DNA of 64,000 bases from Alistipes megaguti (GTDB taxonomy: Bacteria; Bacteroidota; Bacteroidia; Bacteroidales; Rikenellaceae): the NCBI RefSeq assembly GCF_900604385.1, contig NZ_LR027382.1, positions 2,085,001 through 2,149,000 on the forward strand, given 5' to 3'. The notes below the pieces were generated by a model. That model saw only the letters and a program-made list of their open reading frames with translations, was not told the origin of the DNA and made no database searches. A program made the position numbers and the translations under genes. Positions 1 to 7,707 of the stretch are shown piece by piece; within the stretch, counting starts at the first letter, position 1, and every line of letters starts with the position of its first letter.

Positions 1-687
1 AAGCATCACCTATGGGTCTGCCAAAGACGTCCCAGTAATCAAAAAAAGATTTTCGAGCATCGGGTAATCATGGCAGAATTTTGATGATACAGGCAGGAAC
101 GGGATAATCTTCCATTCCTGCCACGCCGCATTCCCTTTTTTACATCTATCTCTCTCTTTTGGCTGCGCCATATCCTTTTGTAAAAACCAGCCATTCGTGA
201 AAAGCTGCCGTCCGCTTTTCCGAAAAGCAGGGTTCTTTCCTTTTTCCCTTTTGTCCCCTATTCTTTCTGCCGGACGGGAACATGGCAGCACCCCGATACC
301 CCGTTCCGCCTTTTGTCGCCACTTCGTTGATATTCCCTTCTGCGGTATCGCCACCTGTTGTCAGTTCAGTGTTCTGTTTGTAGCCACCTCTATTCAGTCC
401 GACCGAATTACACGAAAATCCCTGCCGATTCTGCGGACTTACAGCCGAAACGCGCACCATTGTGCCGGTGGACGGATTGCTCTTTCACTTCCCCTGCAAC
501 TACGGCTTTCCGCTCATTTTCAGAATAGTTTTCCGCCGAAGTCATCATCATTTTCCGATGCAAAGATAGTATGCAGACGGGAACGACTTTGGAAGTCTTG
601 ACCAATGGCACAGCCGTACAATCTTCCTTTATCGAGCCTTCTGGTTTTGCCTACGGACAAAAATAAAGAGTATTGATGCGTCCGGCC
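1..687. other. Left-edge region without a convincing gene
   Basis: I see no recognisable gene here. On the minus strand a Bacteroidetes -7 box (TATCTTTG, read from 568 to 561) points left, away from ssb. The same arrangement occurs in the leader regions further right. Just downstream of it lies a 47-codon frame (551 down to 408, beginning at one of three consecutive ATGs), followed by overlapping frames rich in Gly, Lys and Arg that reach the left edge. None matches a family I know. It could be an untranslated RNA, a run of small genes or decayed sequence. Confidence 0.4.
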
Positions 688-720
688 TTGGTGCATTCCC
701 TTAACTGCACCTACTTTTTG
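688..720 (+). promoter_or_regulatory. Putative ssb promoter with inverted repeat between boxes
   Basis: TTG at 688-690 is followed 21 bases later by TACTTTTTG (712-720), one base longer than the usual TAnnTTTG. Between them GGTGCA (690-695) and TGCACC (706-711) form an inverted repeat that could be an operator. The ssb start codon is about 38 bases beyond the expected transcription start. Confidence 0.45.
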
Positions 721-764
721 AGGCAGCGTAAAATTGATTTAATAACTTCTAAAAACAATTCATT

Positions 765-1145
765 ATGAAAAAGATTGAAAACAATTTCGTAGTAACCGGT
801 TTCGTAGGAAAGGATGCAGAAATCCGTCAGTTCACCAACGCAAGTGTAGCACGTTTCCCTCTGGCAGTAAGCCGACTGGAGAATAATGGCGAGGAATCCA
901 AACGCGTTTCCGCCTTTATGAATTTTGAGGCGTGGCGTAAAAACGAGAACACCGGGTCGTTCGACCAACTGACCAAGGGTACGATGCTGACCGTCGAGGG
1001 GTATTTCAAGCCCGAAGAATGGAGCGACCAAAGCGGTGTGAAACACAACCGTATCGTGATAGTCGCCGTCAAGTTCTATCCGCCCGTCGAGAAGGAGGAG
1101 ACTCCTGAAAAGCCGGCCAAACCAGCGAAAAAAGGCAAGAAATAA
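765..1145 (+). CDS. ssb: Single-stranded DNA-binding protein
   Basis: A 126-residue OB-fold protein. The start MKKIENNFVVTGFVGKDAEI is the typical first strand region of Bacteroidetes SSB homologues, and the tail is a short Pro/Lys-rich extension (EKPAKPAKKGKK) without the acidic C-terminal tip of chromosomal SSB. It should coat single-stranded DNA during conjugative transfer or replication of the element. It stands alone, has a convincing hairpin terminator 17 bases downstream, and converges with the HU-type gene. The start codon is preceded by AATTCATT, with no clear Shine-Dalgarno sequence, which is normal for this phylum. Confidence 0.85.
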   Translation: MKKIENNFVVTGFVGKDAEIRQFTNASVARFPLAVSRLENNGEESKRVSAFMNFEAWRKNENTGSFDQLTKGTMLTVEGYFKPEEWSDQSGVKHNRIVIVAVKFYPPVEKEETPEKPAKPAKKGKK

Positions 1146-1161
1146 TCCTTGCCTTATCACG

Positions 1162-1189
1162 ACAAAAGCGGCCTTTGGGTCGCTTTTGT
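1162..1189 (+). terminator. Terminator between ssb and the HU gene
   Basis: ACAAAAGCG (1162-1170) pairs perfectly with CGCTTTTGT (1181-1189) around the loop GCCTTTGGGT, followed by TTTTAC. The A-rich left arm means it could also serve the converging HU gene. Confidence 0.75.
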
Positions 1190-1232
1190 TTTACTCATTA
1201 CGGTGTTGTTGCACCATCTGTACTTTTATACT

Positions 1233-1514
1233 CTACTTGTTCTCTTTTACCGCATTCAGAAATGCTTTGGCAGGTTTGAATGCAGGGATGTTGTGAGCGG
1301 GAATTTTAATTGTCGTATTCTTCGAAATGTTCCGGGCCGTCTTTTCAGCTCTCCGTTTTATAACAAAGCTGCCGAAGCCGCGCAAGAACACCTCGTTTCC
1401 CGCAACCATCGACTCTTTTACATTTTCCATGAATGATTCCACCACAGTCATCACAACCGTTTTCTCAATTCCGCTCTGCCGTGAGATCTGAGCGACAATT
1501 TCCGCTTTTGTCAT
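1233..1514 (-). CDS. HU/IHF-family DNA-binding protein
   Basis: 93 residues, the usual HU size. It starts MTKAEIVAQISRQSGIEKTV, has the beta-arm region with FLRGFGSFVIKRR and the characteristic ARN-like stretch (KTARNISKNTTIKIPA), and ends FKPAKAFLNAVK. HU proteins bend DNA non-specifically and can help assemble recombination, replication or oriT complexes. The gene has its own promoter (TTG, 21 bases, TAATTTTG) and converges with ssb. Whether it acts on this element specifically or as a general nucleoid protein cannot be told from the sequence. Confidence 0.9.
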   Translation of the reverse strand: MTKAEIVAQISRQSGIEKTVVMTVVESFMENVKESMVAGNEVFLRGFGSFVIKRRAEKTARNISKNTTIKIPAHNIPAFKPAKAFLNAVKENK

Positions 1515-1542
1515 ATTGTTCTTGATTTTAATGAATACGGTG

Positions 1543-1574
1543 CAAAATTAACAAATATCCGCCTGTTATAACAA
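1543..1574 (-). promoter_or_regulatory. Promoter of the HU-type gene
   Basis: Read on the minus strand, TTG (1574-1572) and TAATTTTG (1550-1543) are separated by 21 bases, matching the Bacteroidetes -33/-7 arrangement. The expected start of transcription is near 1536, about 20 bases before the ATG. Confidence 0.65.
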
Positions 1575-1581
1575 TCCAAAC

Positions 1582-1686
1582 TTATTTGTCATCCCGAAAA
1601 CTGCTTTTACTGAATCCGCCGAAGACGCCCCTCAAGAGCCTGCCCACTACCAAAAATACCAACAATAAAATTATAATATCTCCCAT
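1582..1686 (-). CDS. Tiny membrane protein, 34 residues
   Basis: A short frame starting ATG at 1686 encodes MGDIIILLLVFLVVGRLLRG and then FGGFSKSSFRDDK. It has one strongly hydrophobic segment (residues 4-18) followed by a basic, polar tail, the layout of a single-span small membrane protein. It lies in the 275-base gap between the resolvase-like gene and the HU gene, on the same strand as both. A weak -7-like box (TATCTTTA) lies upstream near 1720. I know no family for it. The hydrophobic block in a compact frame is the only evidence, so it could be chance. Confidence 0.4.
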   Translation of the reverse strand: MGDIIILLLVFLVVGRLLRGVFGGFSKSSFRDDK

Positions 1687-1789
1687 AGGTCTTATTTTTT
1701 ATAGTTATATCCAACTTAAAGATACGAAAAAATAATGAATTACGCAAGTAATCTACTGATTTTCAATATCCATATTTGATTTATAAGTT

Positions 1790-2401
1790 CTATTTCCGGA
1801 TGCCCGGCACGCGTCCCGGTGTTCGGTTAAGCTGAACCTTGTATTTATTGAGAATGCTGTACACGGTGCTTTTACTCCGGACACCGCTCTCTTTCCAAAT
1901 ATCACGGATTGAATACCCATTGTTATACATATCCACGATTTTTTTGTCCCGTTCAGTTTTACTCATACTTTTTTTGGTAATCGGAATACTGATACTCTGC
2001 TGCAGGCGTATAATCTTATCTGACGACTTCCGCAAAACAGCCACTTCCTCCGGTAATGCCCCGAACATGGCCAATACTTCCGCCGGTGTCGTGTCCGGAA
2101 ACAATTTGTTGTCGGTGTCAATTTTATCGTGAATGGAGATAATACGCACGACCTTGATGCGGCATAGCTCGATCAATGCCGATAGTTCCCGTAAACCACG
2201 CACGGCATTGCTGAATTTTGACACCACCAATTCGTCGCCTCTTTCAAGATTCGACATCAGTTGTTTCCATCTCGGTCTGAGCGTCTCGTGTCCGACCGAT
2301 TCTTCAACCACTTGTACACACCCGTACTGGCGCATCCATTCCTTATCCGCATCAAACGCATCGTAGGAATTCGCCTCGAATATATAACCGACTTTTGCCA
2401 T
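1790..2401 (-). CDS. Resolvase-like protein with degenerate catalytic site
   Basis: 203 residues if started at the ATG at 2401. A TTG four codons upstream is less likely because the promoter box ends only about 20 bases before it. The fold follows serine recombinases: a VGYIFEANS strand (residues 4-12), GDELVVSKFSNAVRGLREL (about 55-73) matching the family's GDtLvVwkLDRLgRsl region, and a C-terminal helix-turn-helix (SIRDIWKESGVRSKSTVYSI). The usual YxRVSTxxQ motif carrying the nucleophilic Ser is not preserved, and the Asp of DRLGRS is gone. I infer a DNA-binding regulator rather than an active recombinase. It is divergent from the mobilisation operon, where an autoregulatory or operon regulator would sit. 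Confidence 0.65.
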   Translation of the reverse strand: MAKVGYIFEANSYDAFDADKEWMRQYGCVQVVEESVGHETLRPRWKQLMSNLERGDELVVSKFSNAVRGLRELSALIELCRIKVVRIISIHDKIDTDNKLFPDTTPAEVLAMFGALPEEVAVLRKSSDKIIRLQQSISIPITKKSMSKTERDKKIVDMYNNGYSIRDIWKESGVRSKSTVYSILNKYKVQLNRTPGRVPGIRK

Positions 2402-2431
2402 ATCAATATACAATATTCATGATAACAAGTG

Positions 2432-2439
2432 CAAATATA
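2432..2439 (-). promoter_or_regulatory. -7 box of the resolvase-like gene
   Basis: TATATTTG read on the minus strand matches TAnnTTTG. It places transcription start near 2425, which favours the ATG at 2401 over the upstream TTG at 2413. No clear -33 box was found. Confidence 0.55.
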
Positions 2440-2460
2440 CAAGTTTTATTCGAGTATCTG

Positions 2461-2540
2461 AATCATACTATATTAAAAAACGAAAATCGTACATTTTTCA
2501 TGTTTTTATCTTCACTTGTTTTCATTGGTAATCATACTAT
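2461..2540. repeat. Direct repeat AATCATACTAT in the divergent intergenic region
   Basis: AATCATACTAT occurs at 2461-2471 and 2530-2540, both followed by AT-rich sequence including ATATTAAAAAA. The copies lie between the resolvase-like gene and the mobilisation operon, as expected of operator sites. A 12-base form, TCATACTATATT, recurs at 40191-40202 at the start of the other large operon. Confidence 0.5.
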
Positions 2541-2605
2541 TAAGTACGATATTAAAAAATGCGCAAAATACGGTTTTTCGGATGCGAAGTATCAAAAATA
2601 ATATA

Positions 2606-2626
2606 TAGTTTTGCACTAAATAGTAC
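2606..2626 (+). promoter_or_regulatory. Promoter and TAGTAC operator-like motif of the mobilisation operon
   Basis: TAGTTTTG (2606-2613) fits TAnnTTTG. TAGTAC follows at 2621-2626, right at the expected transcription start, then AATATAGTATGAAAA at the start codon. The reverse operon beginning at 40195 has the same order of elements. Confidence 0.6.
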
Positions 2627-2639
2627 GAAATAATATAGT

Positions 2640-3689
2640 ATGAAAACATCAAAATCGAACTTAAAACAGCCGATAATCTTTGCCAAAATAATTGCCGTTT
2701 CGATTGCCGTATTCCTATGCGCGTCATGCGACAACGGCAATGGCAAACGATTGGCGAAAGCCAAGAATGACCCTGCCGGAACATACAGGGAATACCTGTC
2801 TGACATACGCAGGCAGAAAAGACTCTCCATTAAAGAATTGACCGGACACCTCAAGCAATGGCAAACATTGAGGGATTCCGTATTCCTGTATCTCGAATGT
2901 GATACGCTTGGCCGGCTTCATTCCACTGTAAGAGAAGAGTGTGAACAGATACATGATTCCATCCGCATGGAATTTTCACGGATGGTGCTGTCTCAAACAC
3001 GCACTTATAAGGATATACTGTGGGTAAAAGAACAAATCTCGCCGCATCTTGAAGACAAAGAGTTGCATCGTGTGGCTGAAACAATCCGGCCGTTCTTTGC
3101 CTCATTGGATAACCAGCCCGTCAGTCAGAGAAACCGACAACATATTCTTGCCACTTATCGAGCTACCCTTGCTGAAACGATTGATTACGGTATTCATTGT
3201 ATGGCAGACCTGACGACCTTTATCGAAAAGGAGGATGCTGTGTACCGGGCATTCCTTTCACGTCTGCCTGATTTCGACGGCGAGAATCTTTCCGACATCA
3301 CGCATGACACGGAACGATGCTGCGCACAGGTATTTCTTGCCGCCGAACGGAACGACATCACCTATCGCAATGCCATGATTTATTTGGCCATGCGCACCAA
3401 CCGCAGGCTGATTCAGAATGTCCGAACCTGTATCGACGACATCTGCAATCAAAAAGTCAAGACACCGGCACAGGCACAAGCCTACATCTGGATGCTTCTC
3501 CAGCCTTATTCGTCGTTGGACGGTTTCTGCTTGGCGTTGCTTTCAGCCGAAGAAAGAGAGCAACTCGATATGCTTGCCTCGCAGACACCCGACGCTTTCA
3601 GAGAGTTGGGCAGGATGCTGCACCCAGGAGACAACCGCTTGGACGAGCTGCCCGGAATGCTGATGGAAGCATTCATACACACGCTGTAA
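2640..3689 (+). CDS. Lipoprotein of the mobilisation operon, unknown function
   Basis: 349 residues. An N-terminal hydrophobic stretch (about residues 11-28) ends in LCASC with the lipidated Cys at position 30, followed by Asp-Asn-Gly, so it is a predicted lipoprotein. The rest is mostly helical and charged, with no domain I recognise. It is the first gene of a tight forward operon leading to the MobV relaxase, and the next gene starts three bases after its stop. A role in mating-pair contact or entry exclusion is possible from position alone, but nothing in the sequence proves it. It has its own promoter at 2606. Confidence 0.7.
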   Translation: MKTSKSNLKQPIIFAKIIAVSIAVFLCASCDNGNGKRLAKAKNDPAGTYREYLSDIRRQKRLSIKELTGHLKQWQTLRDSVFLYLECDTLGRLHSTVREECEQIHDSIRMEFSRMVLSQTRTYKDILWVKEQISPHLEDKELHRVAETIRPFFASLDNQPVSQRNRQHILATYRATLAETIDYGIHCMADLTTFIEKEDAVYRAFLSRLPDFDGENLSDITHDTERCCAQVFLAAERNDITYRNAMIYLAMRTNRRLIQNVRTCIDDICNQKVKTPAQAQAYIWMLLQPYSSLDGFCLALLSAEEREQLDMLASQTPDAFRELGRMLHPGDNRLDELPGMLMEAFIHTL

Positions 3690-3692
3690 AAT

Positions 3693-4163
3693 ATGACAAC
3701 AGAAAAATATATGAATATGTTACGACATTTTTATAATGACTTCATGGCATTCGTCCCCCTGCAACTTCCGCAGTTGCTCGATGTGACGACGATGGAAGAA
3801 CCGCAGTTCTACGGCGACTATGTGCTGCTTACGTTTCCGTTGCGCACCCCTTACGAACTGGACGAAGTAATGGATATGTTCGAGGACGACATGGAGTTGA
3901 TCACGCTTTACCACCATATCCCGATGCGGACGGAAAAATTCGGTCATAGCACTTGTGCATACTCGAATCCCGCTTTCGGACAGATGTTCAAGATGAACGC
4001 CAAGACTGATACGGAGGGTAATGTAAACAGCATCCTTGTTACCATCTATGATTCTTTGGAGCAGATGTACGGGGACCTATGCCTCGATTTGGAACTTCAC
4101 TCCAAAAGCGGGTTCCTGAAATACAAGAAAGACAAGTCCGACGTGCTGATGAATTTCATATGA
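3693..4163 (+). CDS. Conserved hypothetical protein of the mobilisation operon
   Basis: 156 residues, no signal peptide or membrane segment. Several acidic and aromatic stretches occur (PYELDEVMDMFEDDMEL, DSLEQMYGDLCLDLEL) and the end is KYKKDKSDVLMNFI. I do not recognise a domain. It follows the lipoprotein by three bases and its TGA overlaps the next ATG (ATGA), so translation of the pair is probably coupled. Cytoplasmic location is likely. Confidence 0.7.
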   Translation: MTTEKYMNMLRHFYNDFMAFVPLQLPQLLDVTTMEEPQFYGDYVLLTFPLRTPYELDEVMDMFEDDMELITLYHHIPMRTEKFGHSTCAYSNPAFGQMFKMNAKTDTEGNVNSILVTIYDSLEQMYGDLCLDLELHSKSGFLKYKKDKSDVLMNFI

Positions 4164-4561
4164 GAGAAAGTTTATACCGACAGATGGTCTATTGCATCAA
4201 CACCTACCGGACGTGGATAGAGGTTGCCGATGACAATCTCTACAAGGAGCATATCATCTCAAGAACCGACCGCACCGATTACCTCGTTTCCCGTACATTG
4301 GTGCTGCGTGCCTTCAAGACGAACGGCATACACGCCGAGGGTACGACATGGACTATTCCCGAACACGAACTGGACAAGGCTTTGGCCATCTACCGAAAGC
4401 AAGACAGTACATTCAAGCAGCGCATCAAGAAAGCGGCCATGTACTTTTCGCCCAAGGATGCCGAAACCCTTATCCGACTGGCGACATACGGTATTGTCCA
4501 GTTGGAACTCATTGTGCGCCCCACTCCCATACCCGAAAAGCCCTATTACTTATGTTACTGA
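4160..4561 (+). CDS. Small basic hypothetical protein
   Basis: 133 residues from the ATG at 4160, which overlaps the preceding stop as ATGA. Longer readings of the same frame would lie inside the previous gene. The sequence alternates charged helices (YRKQDSTFKQRIKKAAMYFS, PKDAETLIRLATYG) with no transmembrane segment. The segment TTWTIPEHELDKALAIYRK resembles a helical DNA- or protein-binding unit, but no family is recognised. It overlaps the next gene by ten bases. Confidence 0.65.
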   Translation: MRESLYRQMVYCINTYRTWIEVADDNLYKEHIISRTDRTDYLVSRTLVLRAFKTNGIHAEGTTWTIPEHELDKALAIYRKQDSTFKQRIKKAAMYFSPKDAETLIRLATYGIVQLELIVRPTPIPEKPYYLCY

Positions 4562-5142
4562 ATATCCTGCTACTCATTTTCTGCGCGATACCTTTCGGGG
4601 TATCAATGTCATTGTACAAGAACAACAAGCGGTTCATGACACCCTTTTACATGGCAATGGCACGAAGCGGCAACGCCCGTAAACTGTATGTGCAAGTATG
4701 GCTGATATGCCTGCTTCTTTTCCATTATGTATATGCCTGTGGACATATGGGTGAGTTTGGAATCCTACTCTCTACCGGTGTCTGTGCCGCAATGTTCTCG
4801 TTCCGATGGACGGACAACTGGTTACGCAGGTTGCTTGACCGCCCCGGTGCATTTGTCACACTCGCATCGGTCGCACTGGTCATCGGCTTTGTGCCGCATC
4901 TGTACACCTTGGCGATAACCATTACCTATCTTCTTCTGGCAGCCCTGTTCTATCCCTCCGTTCGGGTCATGTCCGAATGCAAGGACACGGGGACACTTTC
5001 CGGATGGGCAAAGCATCCCGGAATGCTGTCAGAATCCTATCACGACAATCATCACGCAAATCTGCCGCATGAAGCGGACAGCGGCAACACTGACATATCC
5101 GCACAATATGAATCATTAAAACCGAATGAAAATGAAAAATAA
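4552..5142 (+). CDS. Integral membrane protein of the mobilisation operon
   Basis: 196 residues from the ATG at 4552; upstream in-frame sequence lies inside the previous gene. Hydrophobic segments sit at about residues 1-20, 44-62, 66-82 and 98-135, giving four or five spans. The C-terminal 50 residues are polar and cytoplasm-like (HDNHHANLPHEADSGN). Function is unknown. Position between small cytoplasmic proteins and the winged-helix and MobV genes suggests a membrane component linked to mobilisation. It overlaps the next gene by 17 bases. Confidence 0.65.
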   Translation: MLLNILLLIFCAIPFGVSMSLYKNNKRFMTPFYMAMARSGNARKLYVQVWLICLLLFHYVYACGHMGEFGILLSTGVCAAMFSFRWTDNWLRRLLDRPGAFVTLASVALVIGFVPHLYTLAITITYLLLAALFYPSVRVMSECKDTGTLSGWAKHPGMLSESYHDNHHANLPHEADSGNTDISAQYESLKPNENEK

Positions 5143-5977
5143 CCAAAAGATACCTGTTTCCATATTGGCAGACAGGGAGGTATTCGAATATCTCAAGGAG
5201 AAAGGGGATGAACGCAAGACACGCACCGAAGCGTACTGTGACCTGTTGGACAAATCACTGGCAGGTTTCGTTTCCCCGTTTTTAAGAAAGAAGGACTACG
5301 TGCTGCAACCCAACCAGTGCTACCTGACCGTTTCCGACCTCGCATCGGAGTGGCATTGGCACAGGGCTACCGTCCGTTCTTTTTTGAGTGCAATGGAGGC
5401 ATTCGGCTTGCTGACCCGCATCCAGCTTCCCAAAAGCGTGGTCATTACCATGACCGTACAATCCGGTCAGGCAGCACAGCCCCGCGATGCACAGGAGCAG
5501 CCGGACTTTGCCGGACAGCTCCGTGAGGTATTGTCCGATTGGGTAATCGGCAAAACGACCGCTGCCGAAACTGGCGTAATGTGTGGACAACTCGTAAGTC
5601 TGGCAAAGGCTGAAATTGCCGACCGTGACGCCGGACACTGTTCGGACACCCATTCCATCACGACCTCCGCACATTCCGGCACTTTGGTCACGGAACATCG
5701 TGAAACAGCCCTGTGCTGCATCGCCCACGCCGCCCTGCAAAAAATCCTGCACAAGTCGAGATTCGATGACAGTTCGCCGCTTGTGGATTTCTTCCGGCTT
5801 GACCTCGGCGAAGAATGGGCAGCTTTCATCGAGTCCGCCAAAGACCTCGCCGGGCTGATTCTCGACACCGAGGCATCAGTGACGGACTTCGACATGGACG
5901 AAGACCAAGAACGCCTCAAATCGCTTCGCAAACCCTTTTTATCGCTTCTGGCGAAGGCACAGGCGATGGTGGATTGA
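5126..5977 (+). CDS. Winged-helix DNA-binding protein upstream of oriT
   Basis: 283 residues. An N-terminal region (about 60-105) reads as a helix-turn-helix with a wing: YLTVSDLASEWHWHRATVRS then FLSAMEAFGLLTRIQLPKSV. The remainder is helical without a known domain. It lies directly before the putative oriT and the MobV relaxase, which suits a relaxosome accessory protein or local regulator. The start could also be the ATG two codons later (5132); both overlap the membrane protein gene. Confidence 0.65.
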   Translation: MKMKNNQKIPVSILADREVFEYLKEKGDERKTRTEAYCDLLDKSLAGFVSPFLRKKDYVLQPNQCYLTVSDLASEWHWHRATVRSFLSAMEAFGLLTRIQLPKSVVITMTVQSGQAAQPRDAQEQPDFAGQLREVLSDWVIGKTTAAETGVMCGQLVSLAKAEIADRDAGHCSDTHSITTSAHSGTLVTEHRETALCCIAHAALQKILHKSRFDDSSPLVDFFRLDLGEEWAAFIESAKDLAGLILDTEASVTDFDMDEDQERLKSLRKPFLSLLAKAQAMVD

Positions 5978-6195
5978 ACCGGGAGTCGAAAACAGATTGT
6001 ATAACGCGAACAATCCGCCTCCATCCCTTAACGGTCATCCTGCCGGTTATAGGAGGCACACGGGCTTGCCCGTCTGCCACGAAACAAAGGGAAGGGGGAG
6101 CCTAATACCCCGACCGTCTATCGACCGTCGGGAGGCTGTCCGGGCAAGCAGCAAGCTGGGACAGGACGGATTGTCCGAAACAACACGAAAAGAGT
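5978..6195. other. Putative origin of transfer (oriT)
   Basis: A 218-base gap immediately before the MobV relaxase, the usual oriT position. It contains a perfect palindrome ACGGGC-TT-GCCCGT (6060-6073), a direct repeat CGACCGTC (6111-6118 and 6122-6129) inside a CCGAC...GTCGG inverted repeat, and AGCCT/AGGCT arms (6099-6103, 6133-6137). The nick site cannot be fixed from sequence alone. Confidence 0.5.
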
Positions 6196-7653
6196 ATGGC
6201 AGATCAAAAACAGGTACTTGATGTGAAGGTGTCGAAAGGCATCACCACAGCCCAAAGTAACGAACACTTGCGTGATCGCAGTGAAAGGGCGGAAAAGTAC
6301 GCTATGAATAAGGGGAATTACGACCCCACACGCAAACACCTGAACTTCGAGATTGCACCCGGAGGCAAGGTACGTCCCATCGACACGAGCCGCAACATTC
6401 CCGAACGGATGGCGGACATATTGGAGAGGCGTGGAATCAAAGACCCCAACGAAGGACTGGCAGAACCGAAGTACCGCACGGTGGTGAACTTCATTTTCGG
6501 CGGTTCCCGTAAGCGGATGCACGAACTCGCATTCGGCACGCAGAAAGTGGATTTCGAGAAAGATGCGGACAATATCCATATCAAAAGAGAAAGCGATATT
6601 GAACGCTGGGCGAAAGACGTCTATTCATTCGTGAGTGGCAAATATGGCGAGCAGAACATCGCCGCATTCATCGTACACCTTGACGAATTGAATCCGCACG
6701 TCCACTGTACGCTCCTGCCAATCAAAGACGGTCGCTTTGCGTACAAGGAAATATTCGCCGGTAAGGACAAGTTTGAATACAGCGCAAGGATGAAACAGCT
6801 TCATACCGACTTTTTCACCGAAGTCAATACAAGGTGGGGAATGTCGAGAGGAACAAGCATATCCGAAACAGGCGCACGGCACAGGACTACCGAAGAATAC
6901 CGCCGTATGCTATCGGAAGAATGTACGACCATCGAGGAAAATATCAGCCGTCATCAAAAAGTTCTGGCTGACCTCCAATCGGACATCCGTCTGGCAGAGC
7001 GCAGGGTCAAGGGGCTTACGACAATGGTCGATAACCTTGAGAAGTCGAAAGCCGAAAAAGAGGCCCTGCTATCGGCAGCCGAACAGGATTTGAAAGCGAA
7101 CAAGGGTGATGCTGAACAATTAGCCGCACAAGTGAAAAGTCTGGAAAAAGAACTGGCCGGAATCAACAGGCAACTGGCAGATAAGCAGGAGAAGTTACAG
7201 ACGGCTGACCGGCAGCTTGCCGAGCTGAAAGAGAACATGGATGCCATTGAGGAACGTACCGGGGAACTCAAGGAGGAAGCCTACAAATACTCCCATGATG
7301 TACATTCCAAAGTGGACACGTTGCTCAAGGATGTCCTGCTGGAAAATGTGGTCGGCGAGTATAGGAACGTATCGGCACAGATGGACGTGGCGGAACGGCA
7401 ACTGTTCGACGGCTCGCTCGTCCAGTCCATAGCGGAACAAGGTACAGACGTGATGCACTGCGCGACGATGCTGTTTCTCGGTATGGTCGATGATGCCACC
7501 ACTTTTGCCGAAACTCGTGGCGGCGGAGGTGGCGGCAGCGACCTGAAATGGGGACGCGACGAGGACGAGGACAACCGTGCATGGGCACTCCGCTGCATGA
7601 GGATGGCGAGCCGCATGATGCGCCCGGCCATTGGCAAGAAACCCAAACGGTAA
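6196..7653 (+). CDS. MobV-family relaxase (Pre/Mob)
   Basis: 485 residues. The N-terminal half carries the MobV signature HLDELNPHVH (161-170), the HxDExxPHxH metal-binding and catalytic motif, preceded by the conserved region EHLRDRSERAEKYAMNKGNY. Residues about 235-375 form a long coiled coil, followed by a glycine run (GGGGGG) and a basic end. It should nick one strand at the adjacent oriT and carry it to the coupling protein at 51673-53859. Length and architecture fit Bacteroidales relaxases of mobilisable and conjugative elements. Confidence 0.9.
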   Translation: MADQKQVLDVKVSKGITTAQSNEHLRDRSERAEKYAMNKGNYDPTRKHLNFEIAPGGKVRPIDTSRNIPERMADILERRGIKDPNEGLAEPKYRTVVNFIFGGSRKRMHELAFGTQKVDFEKDADNIHIKRESDIERWAKDVYSFVSGKYGEQNIAAFIVHLDELNPHVHCTLLPIKDGRFAYKEIFAGKDKFEYSARMKQLHTDFFTEVNTRWGMSRGTSISETGARHRTTEEYRRMLSEECTTIEENISRHQKVLADLQSDIRLAERRVKGLTTMVDNLEKSKAEKEALLSAAEQDLKANKGDAEQLAAQVKSLEKELAGINRQLADKQEKLQTADRQLAELKENMDAIEERTGELKEEAYKYSHDVHSKVDTLLKDVLLENVVGEYRNVSAQMDVAERQLFDGSLVQSIAEQGTDVMHCATMLFLGMVDDATTFAETRGGGGGGSDLKWGRDEDEDNRAWALRCMRMASRMMRPAIGKKPKR

Positions 7654-7707
7654 GTGGCGTACGCCTTATTACAAATCAAAAAGTATAACGAATAATATCA
7701 TTGGAAT

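Noticed and set aside
1790..2401. Integrase or resolvase of the element
   Set aside because: Catalytic motifs of serine recombinases are not preserved, and no att-like direct repeats were found nearby.
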